Part shown: one piece after another, positions 26,458 to 34,991 of the stretch
How the letters are laid out: each line of letters begins with the position of its first letter
Position numbering within the stretch: position 1 is the first letter of the stretch
NCBI GenBank assembly: GCA_051251725.1
Contig: JBPOFN010000037.1
Coordinates: forward strand, 1-42,972
Direction: 5' to 3'
DNA from: JALZUE01 sp051251725
GTDB taxonomy: Bacteria > Pseudomonadota > Gammaproteobacteria > Enterobacterales > Alteromonadaceae
Length of the DNA stretch: 42,972 nt
Translations under genes and position numbers: made by a program
Notes under the pieces: generated by a model
Seen by the model: only the letters and a program-made list of their open reading frames with translations
The model's database searches: none
Told to the model about the DNA's origin: nothing

Positions 26458-29310
26458 TTAAAACTTAGCGGATACACCTAATTGATAACGTACACCAGAA
26501 TATTGAACTAAAGTAACTCGTTCACGTATATCTGCGTACTCAAGGATATTTTCATCGGTTAAGTTAATCGCTTCAAAGCTAACCGTTAAGTTTTCATTAA
26601 CATCGTATGACGCACTGAAATCGAATTGACCATACGCTTCAACATGTTCTGCTAATTGGCCGTTTGAGCGAGGCCCTTGACGAGCAGCTAAGAAGTCGTC
26701 ACGCCAGTTATAAGCTAAACGCGCCTGAAACTCATCTTTTTCATAGAAAGCAATAAGGTTATAAGCATTCTCTGAGAAGCCTTCTAAACCACCACCAGCT
26801 CCAACTACGCCATCTTGGAATAGCATTTCAGCAATAGCTTGTTTATCTTCACTCGAGGTATAAGTGTAGTTAGCTTGAACACCAAAACCACTTAACCAGC
26901 CAGGCAAATAATCGAAATAATGTAAACCAGCTATCTCGTAACCAGAAACACTACCACCGCTACGATTACTTTTTTCAGTAACGGTTTCAATTAAGTCGCC
27001 CCAACCGTCAATATCAACACCTGTATCTTCCGTATGCGTTAGCGTTGAAATGAATGTAGAAATGTCTTTATAAAAGAAGTTAACTGAATACGCACTACCT
27101 GACTCATCATAATATTCTAACGCTAAGTCAAATTGTGTTGCTTCATATGGTTTTAGATAGGGATTACCACCTGATTGCGAGAAGCTTTCAGCACGAACAT
27201 TGTTATAGCTTCGATTCACCCCTGTGTCACCTAACGAAGGGCGGGTAATAACTTTCGCTGCTGCAGCTTTTAAGAAATAACCATTACGATAATCCAATGC
27301 TAAGTTTAAGCTCGGTAAAAAGTGGTCATACTCATTACTAATTGAAGCCTCTGCCGGTTCTGTAAACTCAACTTCTAAAACGACTCCGTCACCAGTATCA
27401 GGGCGAGTAGGGTCAACATATTTCTCTATACTGATACGCTCTTTACGATGGCCAGAAGAAGAAACATCGGTTTGAACATAACGCGCACCTATATTACCCG
27501 ACAAGTCAAAAGCACCATATTCTCTATGAAAATTAACTTGTGCATAGAGGGCAAGTGATTCTTCAGTATTGGCAACAGAAGCAGCTAAATCAGGTAATTC
27601 TTCAGCCCAATCTGGCTCACTACGCAAATTACCAATATCCGCAATAAACTGATCTAAATTGTTGATTAACACAAAGTTACGCGGGAAGTTTCCAGGCACA
27701 TCAGATAAGAAGCCTTGGCCGACACTAACATCGAAGATACCATCAGTCATTGGACGTTGAGTACCACAGGTATTAGTTGCTCCCTGAATGATAATTTCTG
27801 CATCAGTATCGGTCGGCAAGTTTTGATTAGAACAACCATTTTCAATCAGGAAGTTTGCTTGTGATTTTTCACGATCGGTATACGCGATACCTAAATCAAT
27901 GGTTTGAATAAATTCACCATCAAAATTATAACTTGTATCAAGCTTAGCTTCGAATACCTCATCTTTTAATTCTTGATGACGAATATCATTCCAGTGTGCA
28001 CGTACACTGTCAGTATTGCCCCAATCAATTGTTGAGGTAATACCGATAACATCACCAGTACTGTCAAATTTAATAAAGTCAGCGTCTGTTAAACCGTTTT
28101 CTTGGCCTTCTACACTTTGGTCAACCGTATGATTAATATAATGTGGTACAAAAGTATTGCCTCTTGGAGCAGATGTCGCTTTTGAATATGAAATATCACC
28201 TTCAATTACCCATTTATCGGCATAGATAATACTATTAAAACCAAATAATTCAGACGTTGATTCTTGACCTATTTGTTGAAACAAACCATCAATAGGGCTG
28301 CTTTCTTTTGTTCCAGATAATGCAGTTTGGTTTTCTGAAACGATTACATCGGTCCAACCACTGTATTGTAAGGGTATTTGCATACCGTTACTGAACTGCT
28401 GACGGCTTAAATCGGAATATAAATAATCAAAAGTATGGGTAATATCATCAGTTGGTGACCATTGTAACGTTACGTTAGCACTGGTTCTTTCACGCTCTTC
28501 TGTTGATAAATTATATTCTGCACGGCCTGGATACCAAATAGCACCTGACGTAACAGCATTACCATTTACATCTTGAATAGGACCCGGAGCATAATCAGCA
28601 TTATCCGCTTGGAAACTTGCCCATAAGTTAGTGCGAGCATAATCGATACGACTTGTTGACTCGGTACGAGAAACGCCGACCAAGACACCAATGCTGTCGT
28701 CAGCAAAGGTATCACTAACAATCCCAGAAAACTTAGGCGTCGCTTCCTCAGACAAATCATTGTATTTCATATGCACAGAGCCTGCAGCATGAAAGCCAGG
28801 ATTAGTTAAAGGACGCGAAGTTCCTACATTAATATAAGCGCCTAAACTACCTTCAGCAATGTTAGCTCTTGAGGCTTTAATAACATCGGCACCTGAAATT
28901 AATTCTGACGGTAATACTTGAAAATCGAATTCGCGACCGCGGTCGGTTGTCGCCATAGTACGGCTATTAACTTTTACCGCGTTAAATTTGGGGCCAAAAC
29001 CACGAACGGTAACTTGTGCTCCTTCGCCATTAGTACGAGAGATCATGACACCACTGATACGTTGTAATGATTCAGCGACATTTTGGTCAGGGAATTTTCC
29101 GATATCTTCGGCAACGATACTATCTTGAATAGACGGAGCATCCTGCTTTAATGACATAGCTTTGGTTAAACTACTACGAATACCACTGACTTGAATAACC
29201 TCTATATCATCTGTTGCTATTTCTTCTGCATAAGAAAAATTAGAACTTAATACACCAGCGATAGCTAAACTTAATGGCAATAATTTAAATTTTTTATTAG
29301 TTTTAATCAC
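26458..29310 (-). CDS. TonB-dependent outer-membrane receptor of the uronate locus
   Basis: A 950-residue outer-membrane active transporter of the TIGR01782 type common in Alteromonadales, Xanthomonas and Caulobacter. Signal peptide 1-28 (cleavage after SYA); a TonB-box-like IEVIQVSG near 36-43; plug domain at about 55-170 with DIGKFPDQNVAESLQRISGV and the VTVRGFGP turn; then a 22-strand barrel ending with INLTDENI and a terminal Phe (LGVSAKF). Neighbours kduD, a DUF4861 gene and kduI suggest uptake of an oligosaccharide containing uronic acid. The exact glycan cannot be read. The start is GTG with a strong AAGGA seven bases before. The gene has its own long upstream region and a strong terminator after it. 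Confidence 0.92.
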   Translation of the reverse strand: MIKTNKKFKLLPLSLAIAGVLSSNFSYAEEIATDDIEVIQVSGIRSSLTKAMSLKQDAPSIQDSIVAEDIGKFPDQNVAESLQRISGVMISRTNGEGAQVTVRGFGPKFNAVKVNSRTMATTDRGREFDFQVLPSELISGADVIKASRANIAEGSLGAYINVGTSRPLTNPGFHAAGSVHMKYNDLSEEATPKFSGIVSDTFADDSIGVLVGVSRTESTSRIDYARTNLWASFQADNADYAPGPIQDVNGNAVTSGAIWYPGRAEYNLSTEERERTSANVTLQWSPTDDITHTFDYLYSDLSRQQFSNGMQIPLQYSGWTDVIVSENQTALSGTKESSPIDGLFQQIGQESTSELFGFNSIIYADKWVIEGDISYSKATSAPRGNTFVPHYINHTVDQSVEGQENGLTDADFIKFDSTGDVIGITSTIDWGNTDSVRAHWNDIRHQELKDEVFEAKLDTSYNFDGEFIQTIDLGIAYTDREKSQANFLIENGCSNQNLPTDTDAEIIIQGATNTCGTQRPMTDGIFDVSVGQGFLSDVPGNFPRNFVLINNLDQFIADIGNLRSEPDWAEELPDLAASVANTEESLALYAQVNFHREYGAFDLSGNIGARYVQTDVSSSGHRKERISIEKYVDPTRPDTGDGVVLEVEFTEPAEASISNEYDHFLPSLNLALDYRNGYFLKAAAAKVITRPSLGDTGVNRSYNNVRAESFSQSGGNPYLKPYEATQFDLALEYYDESGSAYSVNFFYKDISTFISTLTHTEDTGVDIDGWGDLIETVTEKSNRSGGSVSGYEIAGLHYFDYLPGWLSGFGVQANYTYTSSEDKQAIAEMLFQDGVVGAGGGLEGFSENAYNLIAFYEKDEFQARLAYNWRDDFLAARQGPRSNGQLAEHVEAYGQFDFSASYDVNENLTVSFEAINLTDENILEYADIRERVTLVQYSGVRYQLGVSAKF

Positions 29311-29671
29311 GTCTCTTTCCTTTTGTATTTATGTAATGCAAGTACGAATTAAATTATTATTTTAGAACGACAAGTGAGCATGAATTTCAATATTCATGTC
29401 CTTTCTATATTTCGAATCTTACCTACCCAATCATTATATATTCACATAGGTGTGATGTTTTATCATTATTGAGAAGTAAAGTTTTTTATTCACTACACAA
29501 CCCTCCTAACAACCTCACATACAACAATAAATATTTATATATAAATTAAATAGGTAATATTAAAGTAACATCTTTTAGAGTAATGTCTACAACATAATGA
29601 TGACTAAATTAGTTTATTGAAAAATGTTCCCATCAAAATAATTAGCACTAATTCGAACTGTAAAAACTAAA
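29311..29671. promoter_or_regulatory. Leader and promoter region of the TonB receptor
   Basis: AT-rich spacer with no gene. The inverted repeat CATGAATTTCAATATTCATG at 29379-29398 (seven-base arms) sits about 70 bases before the receptor start. It could be an operator or a leader hairpin. The length of the spacer suggests a separate, regulated promoter for the receptor. Confidence 0.4.
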
Positions 29672-29706
29672 TAAAAAAGTAAAAAAAAACCACCGAGAGT
29701 CGGTGG
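29672..29706 (-). terminator. Intrinsic terminator of kduD
   Basis: CCACCG (29690-29695) and CGGTGG (29701-29706) pair around AGAGT. On the minus strand a long T tract follows (nine T, then ACTTTTTT). It ends the kduI-side transcript ahead of the TonB receptor gene. Confidence 0.85.
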
Positions 29707-29739
29707 CTTTGAAATAATAAAATTAAATTTTACTAATGA

Positions 29740-30513
29740 TTAACGAACCAAAAATCCGCCATCCACAGCAAGAATATGACCATTAACATAATCACTCGCT
29801 TCACTTGCTAAAAATACTACGCTACCCGCTAGCTGTTTTGGTAAACCCCATTCACCGGCAGGAATACGCTTTTCAATATCAGTGCTACGCTCTGGATTAT
29901 CTTGTAATGCTTGGGTGTTATCCGTTCTGAAATAACCAGGGGCGATCGCATTGACTTGAATATTACTCGCAGCCCATTCATTGGCTAGTGCTTTAGTAAC
30001 GCCGGCAACCGCATGTTTACTTGCGGTATAAGCTGGCACGGTAATACCACCTGAATACGATAACATTGAGGCAATATTAATAATTTTACCCGACTTGCGC
30101 TTAAGCATGTCGTTACCTACTAATTGGCTTAATTGAAATAACGCATTGACGTTAACATCAATAACCTTTTTAAATTCCGCCATTGGGAATTCATGAGCTG
30201 GATAACGTGCGATTGTGCCGCCGTTATTCACTAAAACATCAATTTGGCCATTGATAACAATCGCCGCTTGGTATAGCTTTTCAATTGCGCTTTCGTCAGC
30301 TAAATCAGCTGCTAAGCCATAAGCTTTACCGCCAGCATCATTTATTAATGCTTCTGTAGCCGCTGTGCCGCCAGGCTTCGACGAACAGCAAATAACCTCT
30401 GCGCCAGCATTAGCTAATGCGATTGCGATTGCTTGTCCTAAACCACGGCTTGCGCCAGTAACTAATGCAGTTTTACCTGCTAATGAAAACATTGCTAAAA
30501 CGTCATTACTCAT
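29740..30513 (-). CDS. kduD: 2-dehydro-3-deoxy-D-gluconate 5-dehydrogenase KduD
   Basis: Reduces 2,5-diketo-3-deoxygluconate (the KduI product) to 2-keto-3-deoxygluconate with NAD(P)H. It is a classical short-chain dehydrogenase of 257 residues, near E. coli KduD (253). Cofactor motif TGASRGLG at 19-26, NNGG at 96-99, and catalytic S149, Y162 and K166 in YTASK. The segments GKIINIASMLSYSGGI, VNAIAPGYFRTDNTQ, RIPAGEWGLP and ASDYVNGH-VDGG are close to KduD itself, which separates it from other SDRs. AAGG precedes the ATG by seven bases. It is downstream of the DUF4861 gene (94-base gap) and is followed by a strong terminator. Confidence 0.92.
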   Translation of the reverse strand: MSNDVLAMFSLAGKTALVTGASRGLGQAIAIALANAGAEVICCSSKPGGTAATEALINDAGGKAYGLAADLADESAIEKLYQAAIVINGQIDVLVNNGGTIARYPAHEFPMAEFKKVIDVNVNALFQLSQLVGNDMLKRKSGKIINIASMLSYSGGITVPAYTASKHAVAGVTKALANEWAASNIQVNAIAPGYFRTDNTQALQDNPERSTDIEKRIPAGEWGLPKQLAGSVVFLASEASDYVNGHILAVDGGFLVR

Positions 30514-30607
30514 TTTAAAACCTTATTCAATTGTTTATTTAACCCAATGCTCTTGGCATAAGGTTATTTTAAAGTCGATTAGTCAATAATCAGACCACGT
30601 ATTTTTC

Positions 30608-31519
30608 TTAAAAGTTAGGATTAAAGGCAGTTAAATAATCTTGCCATTGCTTAGGCGTTGTTATTGCCCCAGCCTTTTTCCAGCCATAACCTGAATAGTA
30701 GTTAAGTTGACCGTTACTATCAGTTTGAGTTACAAAAACAGCATGGCCTTTATCTTTAACACCGCCACTTTCAATCACTTTAAATTTTTCAATTTGCTGC
30801 GGCGCTAATAAAACACCAGTGCCTAATTCGCTATCACCTAAAACTTCCCAAGCCATTAACCAGCCAGCTTGTAAATTAGCTTGTGCCTTGGCTTTACCGT
30901 CATGAGTTGTTAAACCAACAGTCACAGGTAAGTTTTTAGCAACTTGACCATTTTTATAAAAAGTTGATTGCGCCTTATATAAACGCTGACCTAACTCAAT
31001 GGTAATTTGCTTTTGCTCTTGATACGTATCACCCGCGATCTCGGCTTGGTAATGTAAAATAAAGACCGTTTTTTCAGGGCTTGCTGAAACAATTTCCCAC
31101 TTGGTATAAGTTTCTAATGGCTGCCTTTCGCCGTTCAGCCAAAGTGAGGTGCCACCACAACCCGCTGAAGAGCCAACATGATAATTATCCAAGCCTTCAC
31201 CGTGATCTTCATGGTATGACTTATTCTCAGTCCCCGCTTGACGATACCACTTATTGATAATCGGATAATCAACACGCTTTAACCAACAATCTACCCCTGC
31301 ATTTTCACTACCGGCTCTAAGTGCTGGGCCGTAGGCGCGAAAAGCAATCAGATCGTTTTCCCATGCAAAGTCATCTTTACGCTCAGGCACAACTCGGGCA
31401 TAAGTTGATTTACTGATTGTGGTCACTGATTTTGGCTCATTACTTTCGCTGTTATTTAACACGCATGCACTTAAGCTAGTTAATAACATTGCGGCAATGA
31501 CTAGTTGTTTATTTATCAT
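30608..31519 (-). CDS. DUF4861 lipoprotein of the uronate locus
   Basis: A 303-residue secreted lipoprotein. The signal peptide ends in a lipobox, LTSLSAC, with C19 as the lipidated residue; the following residues NNSESNE do not suggest inner-membrane retention. The rest fits the DUF4861 family: ENDLIAFRAYGPAL near the start, DCWLKRVDYPIINKWY, HVGSSAGCGGTSLW, and a beta-rich remainder. The family recurs with kduI, kduD and pectin- or ulvan-type degradation genes; no activity is established from this sequence. A sugar-binding or hydrolytic role at the outer membrane or in the periplasm is inference. A strong AAGGA precedes the ATG by seven bases. Confidence 0.82.
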   Translation of the reverse strand: MINKQLVIAAMLLTSLSACVLNNSESNEPKSVTTISKSTYARVVPERKDDFAWENDLIAFRAYGPALRAGSENAGVDCWLKRVDYPIINKWYRQAGTENKSYHEDHGEGLDNYHVGSSAGCGGTSLWLNGERQPLETYTKWEIVSASPEKTVFILHYQAEIAGDTYQEQKQITIELGQRLYKAQSTFYKNGQVAKNLPVTVGLTTHDGKAKAQANLQAGWLMAWEVLGDSELGTGVLLAPQQIEKFKVIESGGVKDKGHAVFVTQTDSNGQLNYYSGYGWKKAGAITTPKQWQDYLTAFNPNF

Positions 31520-31670
31520 TATATTTTCCTTAGCAACTACTTAGTTAATGGCTGTGGATTTTAGCGGATACAAGTTAGTACTTATCTCGATATAAGAGAC
31601 ATATGCACCGCGCATCTACAGCAGATATAAATCGTTAGTTTTATTATTAATTTTAATAACAGGTTCGACA
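31520..31670. other. Spacer upstream of the DUF4861 gene
   Basis: AT-rich sequence with no gene seen, part of a 379-base gap between kduI and the DUF4861 gene. It should contain any separate promoter for the DUF4861 and kduD genes. Confidence 0.3.
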
Positions 31671-31861
31671 TCACTCAACAGGATAGAAAAATGCTATCGG
31701 GTTGGTCATATTTGTTTTAATGTAAGTCGCTGAGCCAAGCAAAGTCATTTTACCGCCTGGGTAAATTTTACTAAGGGCAGTCAAATTCATCGGGGCATTT
31801 TTTGAGATGAAAGCACGACAATAGCTCCTAATTCATCTTCCCAGCTCTGATTAAAACTGCG
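31671..31861 (-). pseudogene. Decayed reading frame, C-terminal remnant of an unknown protein
   Basis: On the minus strand, one frame (31861 down to 31787) reads SFNQSWEDELGAIVVLSSQK and then stops. The neighbouring frame (31790 down to 31671) reads MNLTALSKIYPGGKMTLLGS, continues about 19 residues to AFFYPVE, and stops. A one-base change in the A run near 31798-31803 would join them as LSSQKNAPMNLTAL. The composition looks like real protein. A TAG just upstream cuts off the rest, so only the tail of a gene seems to remain. The family was not recognised. It sits between kduI and the DUF4861 gene, and may have belonged to the same uronate operon. Confidence 0.35.
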
Positions 31862-31898
31862 CTAGCCAAACTGGCCAACGCTAGTTAATAAAACAGGT

Positions 31899-32729
31899 TT
31901 AACGTAAATCAATTTTCGCAATATGATCCATATCATCAAAACGTTGGTTTTCACCGCCCATGCCCCAGCAAAAGCTATACGCTTTAGTGCCACAACCTGA
32001 GTGAATTGACCACATTGGCGAAACAATCGCTTGATGATTATGAACCGCAATATGACGAGTTTCCTCTTGCGGTCCCATAAAATGGAAAACTGCATTTTCT
32101 GCATCAACATTAAAGTACATATACACTTCGGTGCGGCGTTCATGGGTATGAGCTGGCATAGTATTCCAAACACTTCCCGCTTTAAGCGCCGTGTAACCCA
32201 TCACTAACTGACAGCTTTGAATGCCTTTCGGGTGAATATATTGAAAAATAGTACGTTCATTTGAGTCTTCTAATGACCCTAAGTGCAACGGATTAGCGTC
32301 ATGTTGTGAGGCATGTGTGGTTGGATATTCAGCATGTGCTGGGTAGCTTAAAATATAAAATTTAGCGGGTGAATTAGCATCGTTACTTTTAAAGCTAATA
32401 TTTTTAGCACCACGGCCTATATATAAACAGTCAAGATTAGCCATATCATAATCAGTGCCATCAACTGTAATAACACCGGTATCGCCAATATTTAACACAC
32501 CAACTTCACGGCGTTGACAAAAATAATCAGAGGCTAATGCTGCGCCGGCTTCTAGTACTAATTCGCTTGAAGTAGGTACTGCTGAACCAAGAATGCTGCG
32601 CTCTACTTCACAATAAACTAACTCAATATGGTTTTCTTGGAATAATGTATCAAATAGAAAAGCATCACGTAGCTCTTGCGTATTCATACGACTGTATTCA
32701 TTTTTACCAACGGTATATCTTACTTCCAT
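31899..32729 (-). CDS. kduI: 5-keto-4-deoxyuronate isomerase KduI
   Basis: Isomerises 4-deoxy-5-ketouronate (from unsaturated uronates released by lyases or unsaturated uronyl hydrolases) to 2,5-diketo-3-deoxygluconate. It is a cupin enzyme of 276 residues, near E. coli KduI (278). The zinc ligands are all present: H194, H196 and E201 in MPAHTHERRTEVYMYF, and H243 in SIHSGCGT. The end FDDMDHIAKIDLR is typical. GAGG lies five bases before the ATG. It is divergent from the XylR-like regulator; upstream there is a terminator-like hairpin. KduI and KduD perform consecutive steps. Confidence 0.95.
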   Translation of the reverse strand: MEVRYTVGKNEYSRMNTQELRDAFLFDTLFQENHIELVYCEVERSILGSAVPTSSELVLEAGAALASDYFCQRREVGVLNIGDTGVITVDGTDYDMANLDCLYIGRGAKNISFKSNDANSPAKFYILSYPAHAEYPTTHASQHDANPLHLGSLEDSNERTIFQYIHPKGIQSCQLVMGYTALKAGSVWNTMPAHTHERRTEVYMYFNVDAENAVFHFMGPQEETRHIAVHNHQAIVSPMWSIHSGCGTKAYSFCWGMGGENQRFDDMDHIAKIDLR

Positions 32730-32772
32730 AATTGCCTCTTTAATCTATTGCTTCAACTGCATCGATTGTAAA

Positions 32773-32820
32773 CGTAAATAAAAAAGTCACTGTAGCGTGA
32801 GGGAGATACGCACAGTGACT
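32773..32820 (-). promoter_or_regulatory. Terminator-like hairpin in the kduI upstream region
   Basis: AGTCACTGT-A-GCGT (32785-32798) pairs with ACGC-ACAGTGACT (32808-32820): a 13-pair stem with one bulged base and a nine-base loop. On the minus strand it is followed by T5-A-TTT. It looks like an intrinsic terminator pointing at kduI, 55 bases before its start codon. No minus-strand gene lies upstream, so it may be an attenuator, the end of a short antisense RNA, or an operator of the regulator. Confidence 0.6.
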
Positions 32821-32980
32821 AAACAAAACTTATTTTTGATAGTCTTTATCAAGCGTTAGTAATAATTCAATGCTCAATTTATATAAGGATATTAACAGTC
32901 AGACAAAAACAACGTCAATTGCAATAAAGCGACAACAAAGTACAATATATGGAAGTTCCTTTTATATCCGGAAAGATATT

Positions 32981-34126
32981 TTGATATATTCAAAAAATTT
33001 AAAAAATAATTATCCTAATATTTTGCTCGCCTTGTCGCGCTATGATTACCGAACCCACAGAGGCGTCGCTAAGTTTGCGGCTGAGCATCATTGGCATTTA
33101 AATTGTGAAATGGCGATCAGTGGTAATATTCCCTATGGCTGGCAAGGTGACGGCATTGTCAGTTTATTATCTAACAATAATGAAGTAGTTGATTTTGTTA
33201 CTAATGCTGGAGTGCCATTTGTTGATTTATCTATTTTAAGAGAAGACATAAAAGCGCCAAGAGTAACCGCTGATAATCAAACGATAGGCAAAATAGCCGC
33301 TGAATATTTTCTCGCTCGTGGTTACAAACATTTCGCCTTTTTTTCCGCCACTGATGATAAAGTGGCGGCGGCGCGAAAAAACAGTTTCTTTGCCGTATTA
33401 AAAACAACCGCATTATCAATGCATGATTGGACGATGCGAAATACTCAAGGGAGTTGGACCGATAAAAATCAAATATTGCTGCGCCATTTACACTCAGCGC
33501 ATTTCCCACTTGCTATTTTTGCAACCCGCGACCTCGATGCCAGCATTATTTTAGAAGCTTGTATTAATGAAGATATGCACGTACCTGAGCAAGTAGCAAT
33601 ATTAGGCGTCGATAATAACGAATTAATTACCGATTCATTACAAGTGCCGCTCTCAAGTGTCAATCACAATGTCGAAAGTTTAGGTTATGAAGGGGCAAAA
33701 TTATTACACCGCATATTACAAGGCGAAGCATTACCGAGCACGAGTCAAACTATCGCCCCCAAAGGGGTTACTTCAAGGCGCAGTACCGACTCTTTAGCGG
33801 TTAACGATCCGCAAGTTAAACATGCCTTAAATCATATGAAAGACAATTTTAACAATAAGTATTATAGCGTTGAGTTGGCTTCAGACGTTTGTCAGCTAAC
33901 ACGCCGTACTTTAGATAATAAATTTAAACAAGAGCTTGGCCATAGCATGCACAATGAACTACAACATATGCGAATGCGCGCCGCGAAAGAAATGTTAATG
34001 CATTCAGATAAATCGATTTTCTTGATTGCCAAAGAATGCGGCTTTAATACCGCGCAATATTTTAATCAATTTTTTAAACAGCAATATGGTATTACGCCAT
34101 TAGTCTATCGCAAGAACTACGAATAA
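32981..34126 (+). CDS. XylR-like transcription regulator (LacI-type sensor plus AraC HTH)
   Basis: Resembles E. coli XylR in plan: a periplasmic-binding-protein-like sugar sensor of about 270 residues (NILLALSRYDYRTHRGV at the start, then VTADNQTIGKIAAEYF, ILGVDNNELITDSLQVPLSS), followed by a C-terminal AraC-type double helix-turn-helix (KSIFLIAKECGFNTAQYFNQ, GITPLVYRKNYE). It probably senses a uronate product and controls the divergent kdu genes. The start is uncertain. An upstream ATG at 32870 would add 37 AT-rich, non-homologous residues and has no ribosome site. A TTG at 32981 has GGAAAG five bases before it and gives 381 residues, near the family length (E. coli 392). The TTG is preferred. 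Confidence 0.85.
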   Translation: MIYSKNLKNNYPNILLALSRYDYRTHRGVAKFAAEHHWHLNCEMAISGNIPYGWQGDGIVSLLSNNNEVVDFVTNAGVPFVDLSILREDIKAPRVTADNQTIGKIAAEYFLARGYKHFAFFSATDDKVAAARKNSFFAVLKTTALSMHDWTMRNTQGSWTDKNQILLRHLHSAHFPLAIFATRDLDASIILEACINEDMHVPEQVAILGVDNNELITDSLQVPLSSVNHNVESLGYEGAKLLHRILQGEALPSTSQTIAPKGVTSRRSTDSLAVNDPQVKHALNHMKDNFNNKYYSVELASDVCQLTRRTLDNKFKQELGHSMHNELQHMRMRAAKEMLMHSDKSIFLIAKECGFNTAQYFNQFFKQQYGITPLVYRKNYE

Positions 34127-34257
34127 ATATTATCGCTGTTATTTTGCTCTGCCGCTATTCAGGTAATTTCTTATCAGTTTTCTTGTTACTTGGCTTGTTA
34201 GTTAAGTGTAGATTAGGCAAACTATAGCGATACAAATTTACGTTATTAAAAAGAACT

Positions 34258-34887
34258 ATGACAACACCTAGTACCGCTATCAACCAAATCAAACATATGC
34301 TTTCAATGCAAGATGCAATGAACTCAAAAGTCAGTGAAACATGGCGTGAAAACAATTACCAATGGTACCGTGCCATTTGGGTTGAATGTGCTGAAATGTT
34401 AGATCATCACGGCTGGAAATGGTGGAAGCATCAAGAGATTGATGTTCCTCAAGTACAACTTGAATTAGTTGATATTTTCCATTTTGGTTTAAGCTTACGC
34501 TTAATGACTGGTCAATCAGTTGATACCATCGCACGTTCATTAGCTATTGAAATTAGCAAAGCGTCTGCTGAAACTGATTTTAAAATAGCCTTAGAAAAAT
34601 TAGCTTCTTCTGCGGTGACTGATAAAGCGTTTAATGGCCAAGCTTTTACTGATTGTATGCATTTAATGAATATGGATTTAGATGAACTTTTCCGCCAATA
34701 TGTTGGAAAAAACACTTTAAATTTTTTCCGTCAAGATAACGGCTATAAAGACGGTAGTTACTTGAAAATTTGGCATGGCGAAGAAGACAATGAAGTCTTA
34801 GCAAAAGTAGTAACGCAATTAGATTCATCTGCTGCAGACTTTCAAAAACAAGTATATCAAGCGCTAGCTGCCAAATATCCTTCGTAA
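34258..34887 (+). CDS. Dimeric dUTP diphosphatase
   Basis: Hydrolyses dUTP to dUMP and pyrophosphate, keeping uracil out of DNA. It belongs to the all-alpha NTP pyrophosphatase type (dimeric dUTPase, as in Leishmania and phages), not the trimeric Dut type. The metal-binding pattern ExxE (E43, E46 in WVECAEML) and ExxD (E69, D72 in QLELVDIFHF) is clear. YVGKNTLNFFRQDNGYKDGS, at about residues 148-167, is the second family motif. Length 209 is usual. The ATG at 34258 has only a weak AAAGAA upstream. It stands between the XylR-like regulator and the DUF2726 gene on the same strand. Confidence 0.9.
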   Translation: MTTPSTAINQIKHMLSMQDAMNSKVSETWRENNYQWYRAIWVECAEMLDHHGWKWWKHQEIDVPQVQLELVDIFHFGLSLRLMTGQSVDTIARSLAIEISKASAETDFKIALEKLASSAVTDKAFNGQAFTDCMHLMNMDLDELFRQYVGKNTLNFFRQDNGYKDGSYLKIWHGEEDNEVLAKVVTQLDSSAADFQKQVYQALAAKYPS

Positions 34888-34991
34888 GGATTTAACTATC
34901 GCTTAAACATTACATCTCTGGCGCAAAAGTTGCTTTCTTGTTAATTGAGACAAGACCGTCAATTTATTTACTTTTGTAGTTGGAGATGTAT

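Noticed and set aside
31862..32173. Minus-strand frame overlapping the 3' part of kduI
   Set aside because: It lies in another frame of a complete kduI gene whose zinc-binding residues are intact.
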